Shown here: one piece after another, positions 19,124-27,533 of the stretch
How positions within the stretch are numbered: position 1 is the first letter of the stretch
How the letters are laid out: every line of letters starts with the position of its first letter
Assembly (NCBI RefSeq): GCF_000760695.4
Contig: NZ_JHEG04000001.1
Span: 7,340,478 to 7,404,477 of the forward strand
DNA length: 64,000 nt
DNA from: Tolypothrix bouteillei VB521301
GTDB taxonomy: Bacteria; Cyanobacteriota; Cyanobacteriia; Cyanobacteriales; Nostocaceae
Reading direction: 5' to 3'
Made by a program: the position numbers and the translations under genes
The notes under the pieces: model-generated
Told to the model about the DNA's origin: nothing
The model's input: only the letters and a program-made list of their open reading frames with translations
Databases searched by the model: none

Positions 19124-21142
19124 TTGATGAACCGCACTCCTATAACACCCCGATCTCAAGCCAAAATTCATTATTTACATCTCGAAAGAGCTTTATCGGA
19201 GATTGAGCAAGCTGTTGAGGATTATAGCGATCGCTTAGAACAATCTACAGAATCCATTCCCGATCTAGAATCTGCTCTTGTTGAAGTTGCTACTACGATG
19301 GATCGCTTTTCAGCCATAGGACATTTGTGTAGCACCTTCCACCTATCCCTTTTCGAGACTCAAGTTCTGCTGTTATGTGTCGGTCACGCACTTCTCCCTT
19401 ATTTCCCACAACTTTGTATGAAGGCTCAAGGAAACGAGCAATTAGCGTATCCAACTTTTGGTTTAGCTATGCGTCTTTTCTCAGACTCTCATTGGAATGC
19501 TCTTTTACCTGATGCTCCTTTACAATATTGGCAATTGGTCAAAGTTGGGATAAATTCCGATCTGCCTCAGTGCCGTTTGCAAATAGACAACAGTATCTTG
19601 CTGTACCTATTGGGCGAGCCTTATCAAGACGATCGCCTCGCGCACTTAATCCAGCCTATGCCCGTGAAGGATAATACAGGCGTACTTTTACAACCTTCAC
19701 ATCAAGACATAGCAGAACGTTTAGCAAACGCTTGGTCGCAAACTCAAAGCATATCTTTGACGTTACCTATTGTACAATTGTGTGGTATGGAAGTTACCGA
19801 CAAGTGGGCGATCGCTGCTACTGCTTGTGCTCTTGATAGGCGATCGCTCAAACTCATGTCTGTGAGTCATTTACCAACAGACTTAACAGAGCTCAACCAT
19901 ATAATACGAAGGTGGGAAAGGGAAGCTATTTTAACGAATAGCGTTCTTTTGCTAGATTGCGAGCAATTAAATTCAGACGATTCTGCACTCAATACAGCAA
20001 TTCTACAGTTGATTCAGAAGATTCGGACTCCACTCATTATCTCGGCAGAAGACCGAATACTGTCACCACACCGTCCTTTGATGACCTTCGATGTACCTAA
20101 GCTGACTCCTAATGAACAGCGAAGCGTTTGGTACTCTTGCCTTGGAAGCAGTGGAACTCAATTAAACGGGCAGATAGAAGCGTTAGTCTCTCAGTTCAAC
20201 CTTAACAGTCTTGCGATCCAATCTGCTTGCTTGCAAGTTAGCGATCGATATAAGAAGTTTCCACTACCTTTAACTTCTTCCTCAGTTCCCCATCAACTGT
20301 GGGATATTTGTCGGACGATGGCACGACCGAGGCTGGATGATTTAGCACAACGCCTTGACTCAAAAGCAACTTGGGATGACCTTATCTTGCCAATAACTCA
20401 AAAAAACATCTTGCGCGATTTGGTGATTCAAGTTCAACAACGAGCAAAAGTTTACTGGGATTGGGGTTTTGCTGGTAAGGCAAATCGAGGTTTTGGCATA
20501 AGTGCCCTATTTGCAGGAGCTTCCGGTACTGGTAAGACTATGGCTGCAGAAGTTTTAGCCAAAGAATTAAGATTGGATCTTTACCGCATCGATCTGAGTG
20601 CTGTAGTCAGTAAATATATTGGTGAAACCGAGAAAAATCTGGGGCGGATTTTTCATGCTGCAGAGGCGGGGGGGGCAATTCTCCTCTTTGATGAGGCTGA
20701 TGCATTGTTTGGCAAACGCTCTGAAGTTAAAGATAGTCGCGATCGCCATGCCAATGTCGAAGTTGGGTATTTACTTCAACAAATGGAAGCATATCAAGGT
20801 TTGGCGATTTTGACAACGAACTTAAAAAGCTCTTTAGACCAAGCTTTCTTACGCCGTCTCCGATTTGTTGTTTCTTTCCCCTTTCCAGATTCTAAATTGC
20901 GAGCAGAAATTTGGCGGCGTGTTTTTCCTCAACAGACACCAACTCAAGGATTAGACTTTGGAAAACTGGCTCAACTCAATCTTGCAGGTGGAAACATCCG
21001 CAATATTGCCCTGAATGCTGCTTTTACTGCTGCACAAGCAGAAGAACCAATCATGATGAAACACATATTAAGTGCAGCACACAGTGAATGTATGAAGTTA
21101 GAAAGAGCTTTAACTGATACTGAGATTCAAGGTTGGTTGTAA
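19124..21142 (+). CDS. AAA+ ATPase of the injection system (Afp15 type)
   Basis: 672 residues. The N-terminal 400 residues are helical and poorly conserved. The AAA+ module has Walker A AGASGTGKT near residue 463, Walker B AILLFDEADALFGKR near 520, then RHANVEVGYLLQQME and the arginine-rich FLRRLRFVV. CIS loci encode one such ATPase, which is thought to help assembly or maturation of the particle. The gene follows the FHA gene and starts about 60 bases after it. Confidence 0.9.
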   Translation: MMNRTPITPRSQAKIHYLHLERALSEIEQAVEDYSDRLEQSTESIPDLESALVEVATTMDRFSAIGHLCSTFHLSLFETQVLLLCVGHALLPYFPQLCMKAQGNEQLAYPTFGLAMRLFSDSHWNALLPDAPLQYWQLVKVGINSDLPQCRLQIDNSILLYLLGEPYQDDRLAHLIQPMPVKDNTGVLLQPSHQDIAERLANAWSQTQSISLTLPIVQLCGMEVTDKWAIAATACALDRRSLKLMSVSHLPTDLTELNHIIRRWEREAILTNSVLLLDCEQLNSDDSALNTAILQLIQKIRTPLIISAEDRILSPHRPLMTFDVPKLTPNEQRSVWYSCLGSSGTQLNGQIEALVSQFNLNSLAIQSACLQVSDRYKKFPLPLTSSSVPHQLWDICRTMARPRLDDLAQRLDSKATWDDLILPITQKNILRDLVIQVQQRAKVYWDWGFAGKANRGFGISALFAGASGTGKTMAAEVLAKELRLDLYRIDLSAVVSKYIGETEKNLGRIFHAAEAGGAILLFDEADALFGKRSEVKDSRDRHANVEVGYLLQQMEAYQGLAILTTNLKSSLDQAFLRRLRFVVSFPFPDSKLRAEIWRRVFPQQTPTQGLDFGKLAQLNLAGGNIRNIALNAAFTAAQAEEPIMMKHILSAAHSECMKLERALTDTEIQGWL

Positions 21143-21225
21143 TCGATTTATTGTTAGCGAATCATGAACTACTAGAAACTAATTATTTTTTGACAAAACT
21201 TACTACTCTATAATGGGTGAAATAT

Positions 21226-21969
21226 ATGCATAGTCTTTGGATAAACCATCTTACATCCTTCTTTATTTCATCAACTTTTGCCATAATTTGGTTAGTACTG
21301 AGATATCGAAAAACTACTCAGAACTTAGGTTATGAAGTTGCATTGGTAGAAATTGTTAGAAACTTCATCTATATCATTTCTTTGTTTGTATTCATTTCGA
21401 GTTTAAGACTAATTTCTTCCGATTTCAATGATGGTTTACTAGCTATTAATCTTTTTTATGGTATCTATTTTGCTATATATCTGATATATTTATCAACTTG
21501 GAAATGGCGCAGACAAGAAGCAGGAATTACACTACTAGATGTAGAGCAAAACTTAAAAAGTAAAATTTTCTTTTTTCTGGGATTGTTTTCACTAGTAGTT
21601 GTTGTAATTATTTCTGTATCATTTATTCAACAAATTTCCGTTAATTTTTCTATATACAATAGTTTTGAAAGCAAACAATTGCTTCTCTTACTTATATGGT
21701 GCTCTATTGCTGTTACGTTTATTACAAGTAGTTTCAACACATTGGAATTCACAGAAAAAGGCATTTGTTATAGATTTTTCTTTATAAAATGGGAAAAAAT
21801 AAAATCCTATGCTTGGATAAAAACAAGAAACAGTAGGCTGATGATTTACTGTCACCCTAATTTTTTCCTCATTAACAGAATTTGGTATTTATCAATTCCT
21901 GTAACTCAGAAAAATGCTGTTAATGACATTCTGGCTCAATACGTGCTTCCTTTAAATAATAAGTGTTAA
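21226..21969 (+). CDS. Membrane protein with DUF5673-like C-terminus
   Basis: 247 residues with about five hydrophobic segments (near 8-25, 44-65, 73-92, 110-135 and 152-170). A short cytosolic domain (LEFTEKGICYRFFFIKWEKIKSYAW) resembles DUF5673. ATG 21226 is chosen over GTG 21217. Function unknown; it follows the AAA+ gene but need not be part of the system. Confidence 0.7.
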   Translation: MHSLWINHLTSFFISSTFAIIWLVLRYRKTTQNLGYEVALVEIVRNFIYIISLFVFISSLRLISSDFNDGLLAINLFYGIYFAIYLIYLSTWKWRRQEAGITLLDVEQNLKSKIFFFLGLFSLVVVVIISVSFIQQISVNFSIYNSFESKQLLLLLIWCSIAVTFITSSFNTLEFTEKGICYRFFFIKWEKIKSYAWIKTRNSRLMIYCHPNFFLINRIWYLSIPVTQKNAVNDILAQYVLPLNNKC

Positions 21970-21988
21970 GTAAGTCAGCACAATTAAT

Positions 21989-22068
21989 GTAGAGACGCTT
22001 CAACCAATGCGTCTCTACAAAAAAACTGGGTTTTTATGATTTCTGTACCGACGCTCCAGGAGGAGCGT
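21989..22068. repeat. Two hairpins in the intergenic region
   Basis: The first is a perfect 10-11 bp palindrome (TGTAGAGACGC at 21989, inverted at 22010-22020) followed by an A run; it is of the repeat type common in Nostocales and could end the membrane-protein transcript. The second (ACGCTCC AGGA GGAGCGT, 22051-22068) is 54 bases before the next start codon. Confidence 0.65.
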
Positions 22069-22121
22069 GTATAAAATTTAATACTTTGAGACATATCTTC
22101 TTGCATAAGAATAATATACAT

Positions 22122-23552
22122 ATGATTTACAAGCGATCGCAAAAATCTGTCCGTCACTCCTCAATGCTGAAAAATCAGTCGAGAATAGCTCAACCTTCTC
22201 TGGAAACTTTAAAAGAGACTCATTCATTATTATCTCCTAAAAAATCAATTGCTAGTATTCCCAACAAAGCTGAGAGAGAAAGTATAAGAAGAAGCTTATT
22301 TCAACAATCGGCAGGAACATCGTCCGAGCAAGTTGTGCAACGAACCACAACCCAGTCTTCAAACTCTTATGACCCAGTTGATGAAGTATTAACTGAATAC
22401 CATCAATCAAGTGACCGTGACGCGATTGATGAAGTATTAGCTGAATACTATCAATCAAGCGACCGTGACGCGATTGATGAGGTGTTAGCTGAATACTATC
22501 AATCAAGTGACCGTGACGCGATTGATGAAGTGTTAGCTGGATACCATCAATCAAGTGACCGTGACGCGATTGATGAGGTGTTAGCTGGATACCATCAATC
22601 AAGTGACCGTGACGCGATTGATGAGGTGTTAGCTGGATACCATCAATCAAGTGACCGTGACGCGATTGATGAGGTGTTAGCCCAGGAACAAGAACCGCTA
22701 GCTACAGCACAATCTTCAGAAGAAATCACCGCTAATAGTGTAGCAGCAGAACACTCTAAACCAGAAAAGAAAGCTGGTTGGTTTGAAAAAGCTGCAAATG
22801 CCATTTTTATCAAAAAGCATAATACCGCTGCTAAAAATACATTTAAAGATACCGCAACAACTGCTACACAAGCAGTAGCAAGTACAACAAATTCTGCAGC
22901 AGGACATTCAGGTATATTAACACACAGTGCAAATTTGATTTCGGGTACTGTGAATACAGGTGCTAGTGCTTCACTCTCAGGTGTAAGTGCATTTAGAAGC
23001 GGTCGTCAGGCGTTTAGAGCATATCAAAGATCCCAAGTCGCGCAAAATTATGCAGACAAGTTTGACGCAGAATCAACCGATGAGGATAGTAAAAAGCTTG
23101 CAGCAATATCGCAGTATATGGCTCAGAAACAGCGTAGAAGAGCGAAATGGTTAGGAAGTAGTGCGGGTTTATCATCTGCTGCTACAGTTGCAGGTATAGG
23201 ATCTGTTGTAACTGGTGTAGCAACACCTCCTGGTTTGGCGTTAGGTGCGGTATCACTGGTATTTGGAGGAGCAAGTAGTCTGGCTAGTGTTGTTCCTAAG
23301 GGAAAAGGATTATATAAACGCTCCAAAGGTACAAAAGGGAAAAATCGAAAGGCAAATGCAACTGAATTATACGAACTAGCTAAAAAGGGACATGAGCCTT
23401 CTTTACAGTTCTTGTTAGAACCTAAAATAGGAGTTCTCCAGCAAGGAACGCGACCTCACATGAATGCCGATGGATTTTACGCTGAAGACTTACAAGATGA
23501 AAGTAAAAGAAAATTTATCATTAAATACATTCAGCAAAAAATGAGATCGTAG
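22122..23552 (+). CDS. Candidate CIS cargo/effector with 16-residue repeats
   Basis: 476 residues. The N-terminus resembles that of the other cargo candidate: MIYKRSQKSVRHS at the start and ASIPNKAERESIRRSLF near residue 44, then VVQR. Next come seven copies of a DxDEVLAxYxQSSDR unit. The C-terminal half has a small Ser/Ala/Thr-rich helical segment and a hydrophobic, glycine-rich hairpin (about 345-395: AATVAGIGSVVTGVATPPGLALGAV) that could insert in a membrane, then a basic region. ATG 22122 gives the match to the other cargo protein; TTG 22086 is possible but unsupported. Cargo role is inferred. Confidence 0.65.
   Translation: MIYKRSQKSVRHSSMLKNQSRIAQPSLETLKETHSLLSPKKSIASIPNKAERESIRRSLFQQSAGTSSEQVVQRTTTQSSNSYDPVDEVLTEYHQSSDRDAIDEVLAEYYQSSDRDAIDEVLAEYYQSSDRDAIDEVLAGYHQSSDRDAIDEVLAGYHQSSDRDAIDEVLAGYHQSSDRDAIDEVLAQEQEPLATAQSSEEITANSVAAEHSKPEKKAGWFEKAANAIFIKKHNTAAKNTFKDTATTATQAVASTTNSAAGHSGILTHSANLISGTVNTGASASLSGVSAFRSGRQAFRAYQRSQVAQNYADKFDAESTDEDSKKLAAISQYMAQKQRRRAKWLGSSAGLSSAATVAGIGSVVTGVATPPGLALGAVSLVFGGASSLASVVPKGKGLYKRSKGTKGKNRKANATELYELAKKGHEPSLQFLLEPKIGVLQQGTRPHMNADGFYAEDLQDESKRKFIIKYIQQKMRS
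22377..22682 (+). repeat. 48-bp tandem repeats within the cargo gene
   Basis: Unit starts at 22413, 22461, 22509, 22557, 22605 and 22653 are exactly 48 bp apart, with partial units at both ends. The encoded unit is DAIDEVLAGYHQSSDR. Three middle units are almost identical. Being coding and without spacers, this is not a CRISPR array. Confidence 0.95.
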
Positions 23553-23587
23553 TTACAGTATTTTCTAGGTAAATAAAGTGAAGAGGA

Positions 23588-23739
23588 AGGGGTGCAAGGT
23601 ATTGCGCCCCTTCTCGGTCATTAGAGAACATTTGGAGTTTGTGATTAACTGTTTTAAGGTTGACAGACCACTAGTACATGAAGGCAGAAGTACGCTCGTC
23701 TGAGGGCAGAAGGCACAAAAGCTTTTATTTTAAGCTTTT
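23588..23739. terminator. Two hairpins between convergent genes
   Basis: AAGGGGTGCAAGG TATTGCGCCCCTT (23588-23612) is a family palindrome; AAAAGCTT TTATTTT AAGCTTTT (23717-23739) has A/T flanks on both sides and could terminate transcripts from both directions. They lie between the cargo gene and the DUF4255 gene, which converge here. Confidence 0.55.
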
Positions 23740-23779
23740 TGTCTGTTACTAAGGGTTACCTTATTTACGCCATGTTGTA

Positions 23780-24397
23780 CTAGTTATTAAGAATAATTGT
23801 TGATATTTGATAGCCAATCGATGGACGATATTGTGTTTGTAAAATAGACCATATTTTTGAAGTTTCTTCCATGTTGAAAAATTCTGGGCTAATTTTAATT
23901 TGCCTTATTTGCTCTGCTAAATCGGAGATAGATACTGTTGCTAAAGCTTGAGATAAAACACTAGAAGTATTGACTGTAGAGGCATTTTTTAAAGCAGTGT
24001 AGATACTATCTTGCATAAGTATCGATGTTTCATGTAACAATTGCATGACATATCCTAACAAAATTTCTGCTTGAAAATCTTTTGCTCCGTAGACTGTAAG
24101 TAAATAGTGAAGGTCAAGCGCTAGAGGCAGATTTTTGGAGAGTACTTCTTTTGTAAGTCGATCGCTATGCTGGCGCAATTCCTGAGAAACCCAGTCAACA
24201 TTGCGATTCTGTGTAACTTGGTAAAGAAACAGGTTGATTTGTGCATGCTCATCTGTTCCAATAGATATGCGATCTGGTGGTAAAGCTGTTACACTTACAC
24301 CGCCAACACTTGTTGTAATTAAGTCATGAATGAGATGGTTTTCAAGTATATCTTTGAATACTGCTGTTACAGCTGCTATGGCGAGTGGGTTAGTCAT
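23780..24397 (-). CDS. DUF4255 protein (Afp16/Pvc16-type tail terminator)
   Basis: 205 residues with the DUF4255 pattern: AVTAVFKDILENHL, then INLFLYQVTQNRNVDW and a central LALDLHYLLTVYGAKDFQAEILLGYVMQLLHE. In CIS particles this family forms the cap at the distal end of tube and sheath. A second DUF4255 protein is encoded at 41053. Having two suggests either distinct caps or a specialised paralogue. Confidence 0.9.
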   Translation of the reverse strand: MTNPLAIAAVTAVFKDILENHLIHDLITTSVGGVSVTALPPDRISIGTDEHAQINLFLYQVTQNRNVDWVSQELRQHSDRLTKEVLSKNLPLALDLHYLLTVYGAKDFQAEILLGYVMQLLHETSILMQDSIYTALKNASTVNTSSVLSQALATVSISDLAEQIRQIKISPEFFNMEETSKIWSILQTQYRPSIGYQISTIILNN

Positions 24398-24510
24398 TTT
24401 ACAATAGTTTGAATTAACTCATTTTACTCCCAACACTTGAAGGACACAATAATATTGTGTCTCCTCAATGACTTTTACAGCAGATTGCAACTAAATGAGA
24501 TATAGATATT

Positions 24511-24537
24511 GTAAGGGCGCAAGGCATTGCGCCCCTA
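24511..24537. repeat. Dispersed palindrome GTAAGGGCGC..GCGCCCCTAC
   Basis: Near-perfect palindrome in the 189-base gap between two minus-strand genes, of the family also present at 9567, 13728, 23588, 38636 and 52847. Confidence 0.8.
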
Positions 24538-24586
24538 CTGCTATACTTCATTTACCTGAAAAAGGCTGTATCTATTGATTGTTAAC

Positions 24587-25018
24587 TTAATAGCTGTAGC
24601 TTAAAACTCCATTAATATTAGCAATTCTTGGAATTTCAATAGCTGTCCTGTTATATGAGCCATTTACTCTACGGCAAGTAGCTGATAATGTATCTCCAGC
24701 AACATAAATTCGGGTGCAAGAATTTTGATAAGTGCTAGGAGCATCGGGGTTGGAATTATAGCTCAAATTTCCATTAACATTCTCAATTCCTCGGACTTCA
24801 ATTGCTGTCCTGTTATATGAACCATCTACTCTCCGACAAGTAGCGGACAGGGTGTCTCCAAAAATACGAATATTAGAACAACTGTTTGCATAGGTGCTAT
24901 CACCATAGGCTTCAGCTTTAGCAGTGTTGATGGAAGTAGCAGCTAAAATAGCACCGCAAGCTGCGACACTTATAAGACGTGGTAATTTTAATTTACCTAA
25001 ATTGGACAGATAAGACAT
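24587..25018 (-). CDS. Secreted cyanovirin-N-like (CVNH) protein
   Basis: 143 residues. A signal peptide covers about 1-36 (VAACGAILAATSINTAKA). The rest is two tandem CVNH repeats of about 50 residues, each with SCxxIxxxGDTLSATCRRVxGSYNRTAIE and paired Cys. CVNH proteins are small lectins that bind mannose-type glycans. Its position inside the CIS locus may be accidental, or the lectin may help in recognition of cell surfaces; nothing in the sequence decides this. Confidence 0.88.
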   Translation of the reverse strand: MSYLSNLGKLKLPRLISVAACGAILAATSINTAKAEAYGDSTYANSCSNIRIFGDTLSATCRRVDGSYNRTAIEVRGIENVNGNLSYNSNPDAPSTYQNSCTRIYVAGDTLSATCRRVNGSYNRTAIEIPRIANINGVLSYSY

Positions 25019-25301
25019 GGTATTCTCCTGATTTAAATTTGTTTGGAATTAGAATGAAATAAAAGGTTGGGGAGAGGGTGCTGTCAGATGGAGGGTTTAG
25101 AATCTACTAAGTATAAGTAAGTAGCCGAACATAATATTAAATGTAATTAGAAAAAGTCAAAAAAACGAAAAGAATTTTAGAAAAAAAGGAAAAAATCTCT
25201 AAAATTAAACTAAAGTCTATGTAATTCCGGTAATTTGCGATCGCATCATTGTGTAGGGGCAGATGTCCAAAGGTAAACTGCTGCTAATAAATCAATGATA
25301 T

Positions 25302-27509
25302 ATGGATAACCGTATTATTAATGCTAGTCTTTCAACTCAAAGTGTGACATTTAAACCGGGCGGTGTGCCATCTACGTTTGAGGTTACTGTCATTAATGGT
25401 AGCGATCGCTTTGCTGCTTTTCAAATGGAAGTTATAGCAGCAGGAGCAAATCGTAGTTCGGGTTCTCAGTGGTATCGTCTCTCACCAGAGGTTGCAGCCG
25501 CTAAGCCTCCAGGAGGTAGTACTCAATTCACGGTTGAAATTTTTGATACGCCATTACCTGCATTTACTGGTACTATAAATCTCACTGTGAGAATCTTTTC
25601 ACCTCAGTTACGTGAAGAGCGTAAATTGGTGTTGAGACTTACCATTCAGCCGGGATCTGCATCTACACTGTTAATTCTGGAATTGCCAGTGCGACGGTTT
25701 CAAGTGTATCCTCGTAATTCAGTTGACATAGTAGCAAGGGTGCGGAATATGAGTCCGCATTCCGTAGAAACTTTACTCCGTCTTGATGGTCTTTCTCCTT
25801 CTTGGCTTACCAACAGTGCAGAACGAAGATTACTTCTAGAACCAGGTGCTCAAATTGAGACAACTTTTCCTTGCCAACCTCCATCAGCAGATCGATCGCC
25901 TAGCGAAGATTACCCTTTTACTGTTCAAGCAATAAGTCGCGATGGTGCTTCAACCCAAGCTGATGGCGTGCTTGAAGTTTTGCCAGTTGGCTTTGTTGGG
26001 TTTACTGCTGAGCCACAACAACAGACTATTCCCGATGGCGGTAAGTGGTGGCGATTACCGGATCGCAAGTCTAACTCAACATCATTTCAATTGCTCTTTA
26101 AAAATAGCAGCAATCTCCGTCAGCAAGTCGAGATACAGCTTCAAGGTAGAGATTGGCGAAAAGTCACTCATACGTCAGTTCCTGAAAATGCCGATTTGAC
26201 TTTAGGAGACGTAACTAAAGTACTTCTTTATATCAGCACAAAACGCCATTGGATAGGATTGCCAAAAACTTTACGGCTAGAAGCGAAAGCTTTACTCTCA
26301 GATGGACGTTTGGGCAGTACAGATCCGACAACTCAGAGTCTTGATGTTAAAGTCTTACCTGTTATACCTTTATGGTTGTTATTATCTTTGCTGGCAATAC
26401 TCGCAGCACTACTTGCACTTCTTCTGATGCCCGCACCTATAGGGCATACAGATATTGTAAATTCTGTAAGCTTTAGTGGTGATTCTTTTTCAGTAGTTAG
26501 TGGTTCCGATGACTGCACAATCCGTATTTGGTCAGTTGATGGCGATCGCTTAAACCCTAAAGGAATGGCTGCAAGCCCTATTGCGGCTAGTTGTGATGGG
26601 AAAAAACCATCAGCGAGGGGTCTTTTAGCAGTGATTGGTCAGGCTGTACGAACTTTACGTTTTATGCCGAAAGATAACGATCGCATTGCGGCTGGTTTAG
26701 AAAGTGGAGAGATTCAATTTTGGAATGTCCGAACAAGGGAAAAGGAATATACACTCCGCGATCCAAATGATATGACTAGCGATCGCGTATTTGCCCTCGT
26801 TTTTACCGAAAACTCCCTTAACCTATTTAGCGCTCACGGTAGTGGTAAGGTAAGACTGTGGAAGAGATCGGGACCCGGTACTAACTTTGAATCAAACCCA
26901 CAAGTTATCGATCTAGGAAAAGATATAAAGTACCCCATACGAGCGCTAGCCCTCAGTGAGGATGAGACTATTTTGGCAACAGCTGGAGACTTTAAGCGTG
27001 TCGTGCTCATGAATCCAAGTTCTCCAGAAACAACGTTAAGGCAATTATCAGGATCGAAGTTAGTGGGTGGTGATGGAGACTATGTTTGGAATGCTGCTTT
27101 TGCTCCTGGCTCTCACATACTAGCAACTTCCGATTCTGACGGTTTTATTTCTATATGGGATCTTGATAACTGTACCGTCAATAATGCGACTCCCGATGGA
27201 CAACAGAAATTTATTCAGCAACAATGCCAATTGCGCGATCGCTGGCGTGCATCACAAATATCAGTACGAGGTCTTAACTTTTACTTAGATGGTAGCAAAT
27301 TAGTAAGTGCTGGAGACGATGGAAAAATTATCATTTGGCCTTTAAAATCCGATAAAACATTAGACAGAGCACAAGCCGCTAACGGTCAACTTGTCAAACA
27401 AAATGTTGTTAAAATCAACACATTAGATTTAACAAAAGATGTTCAAGGAACGATGGTTGTAGACGGTGACGATCGCTTACTCGTACAACTTCACCGCTTG
27501 CCACAATAA
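25302..27509 (+). CDS. Membrane-anchored Ig-like/WD40 protein
   Basis: 735 residues. The first 345 residues are beta-rich Ig-like modules (FEVTVINGSDRFAAFQMEV; RFQVYPRNSVDIVARVRNMSP). One transmembrane helix follows at about 352-378 (PLWLLLSLLAILAALLALLLM). The C-terminal half is a WD40 propeller, starting right after the helix: GHTDIVNSVSFSGDSF, VVSGSDDCTIRIWSVDG, ISIWDLD, VSAGDDGKIIIWPLK. ATG 25302 has no obvious SD. The next gene has the same Ig-TM layout and begins 24 bases later, so they form an operon. They may anchor or sense the CIS at a membrane (inference). Confidence 0.8.
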   Translation: MDNRIINASLSTQSVTFKPGGVPSTFEVTVINGSDRFAAFQMEVIAAGANRSSGSQWYRLSPEVAAAKPPGGSTQFTVEIFDTPLPAFTGTINLTVRIFSPQLREERKLVLRLTIQPGSASTLLILELPVRRFQVYPRNSVDIVARVRNMSPHSVETLLRLDGLSPSWLTNSAERRLLLEPGAQIETTFPCQPPSADRSPSEDYPFTVQAISRDGASTQADGVLEVLPVGFVGFTAEPQQQTIPDGGKWWRLPDRKSNSTSFQLLFKNSSNLRQQVEIQLQGRDWRKVTHTSVPENADLTLGDVTKVLLYISTKRHWIGLPKTLRLEAKALLSDGRLGSTDPTTQSLDVKVLPVIPLWLLLSLLAILAALLALLLMPAPIGHTDIVNSVSFSGDSFSVVSGSDDCTIRIWSVDGDRLNPKGMAASPIAASCDGKKPSARGLLAVIGQAVRTLRFMPKDNDRIAAGLESGEIQFWNVRTREKEYTLRDPNDMTSDRVFALVFTENSLNLFSAHGSGKVRLWKRSGPGTNFESNPQVIDLGKDIKYPIRALALSEDETILATAGDFKRVVLMNPSSPETTLRQLSGSKLVGGDGDYVWNAAFAPGSHILATSDSDGFISIWDLDNCTVNNATPDGQQKFIQQQCQLRDRWRASQISVRGLNFYLDGSKLVSAGDDGKIIIWPLKSDKTLDRAQAANGQLVKQNVVKINTLDLTKDVQGTMVVDGDDRLLVQLHRLPQ

Positions 27510-27533
27510 CCACAGTCAGCAAACTCCTTTAAA

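Noticed and set aside
22377..22682. Regular 48-bp repeats resembling a CRISPR array
   Set aside because: No unique spacers; the repeats are in frame within a gene and code for a repeated peptide.
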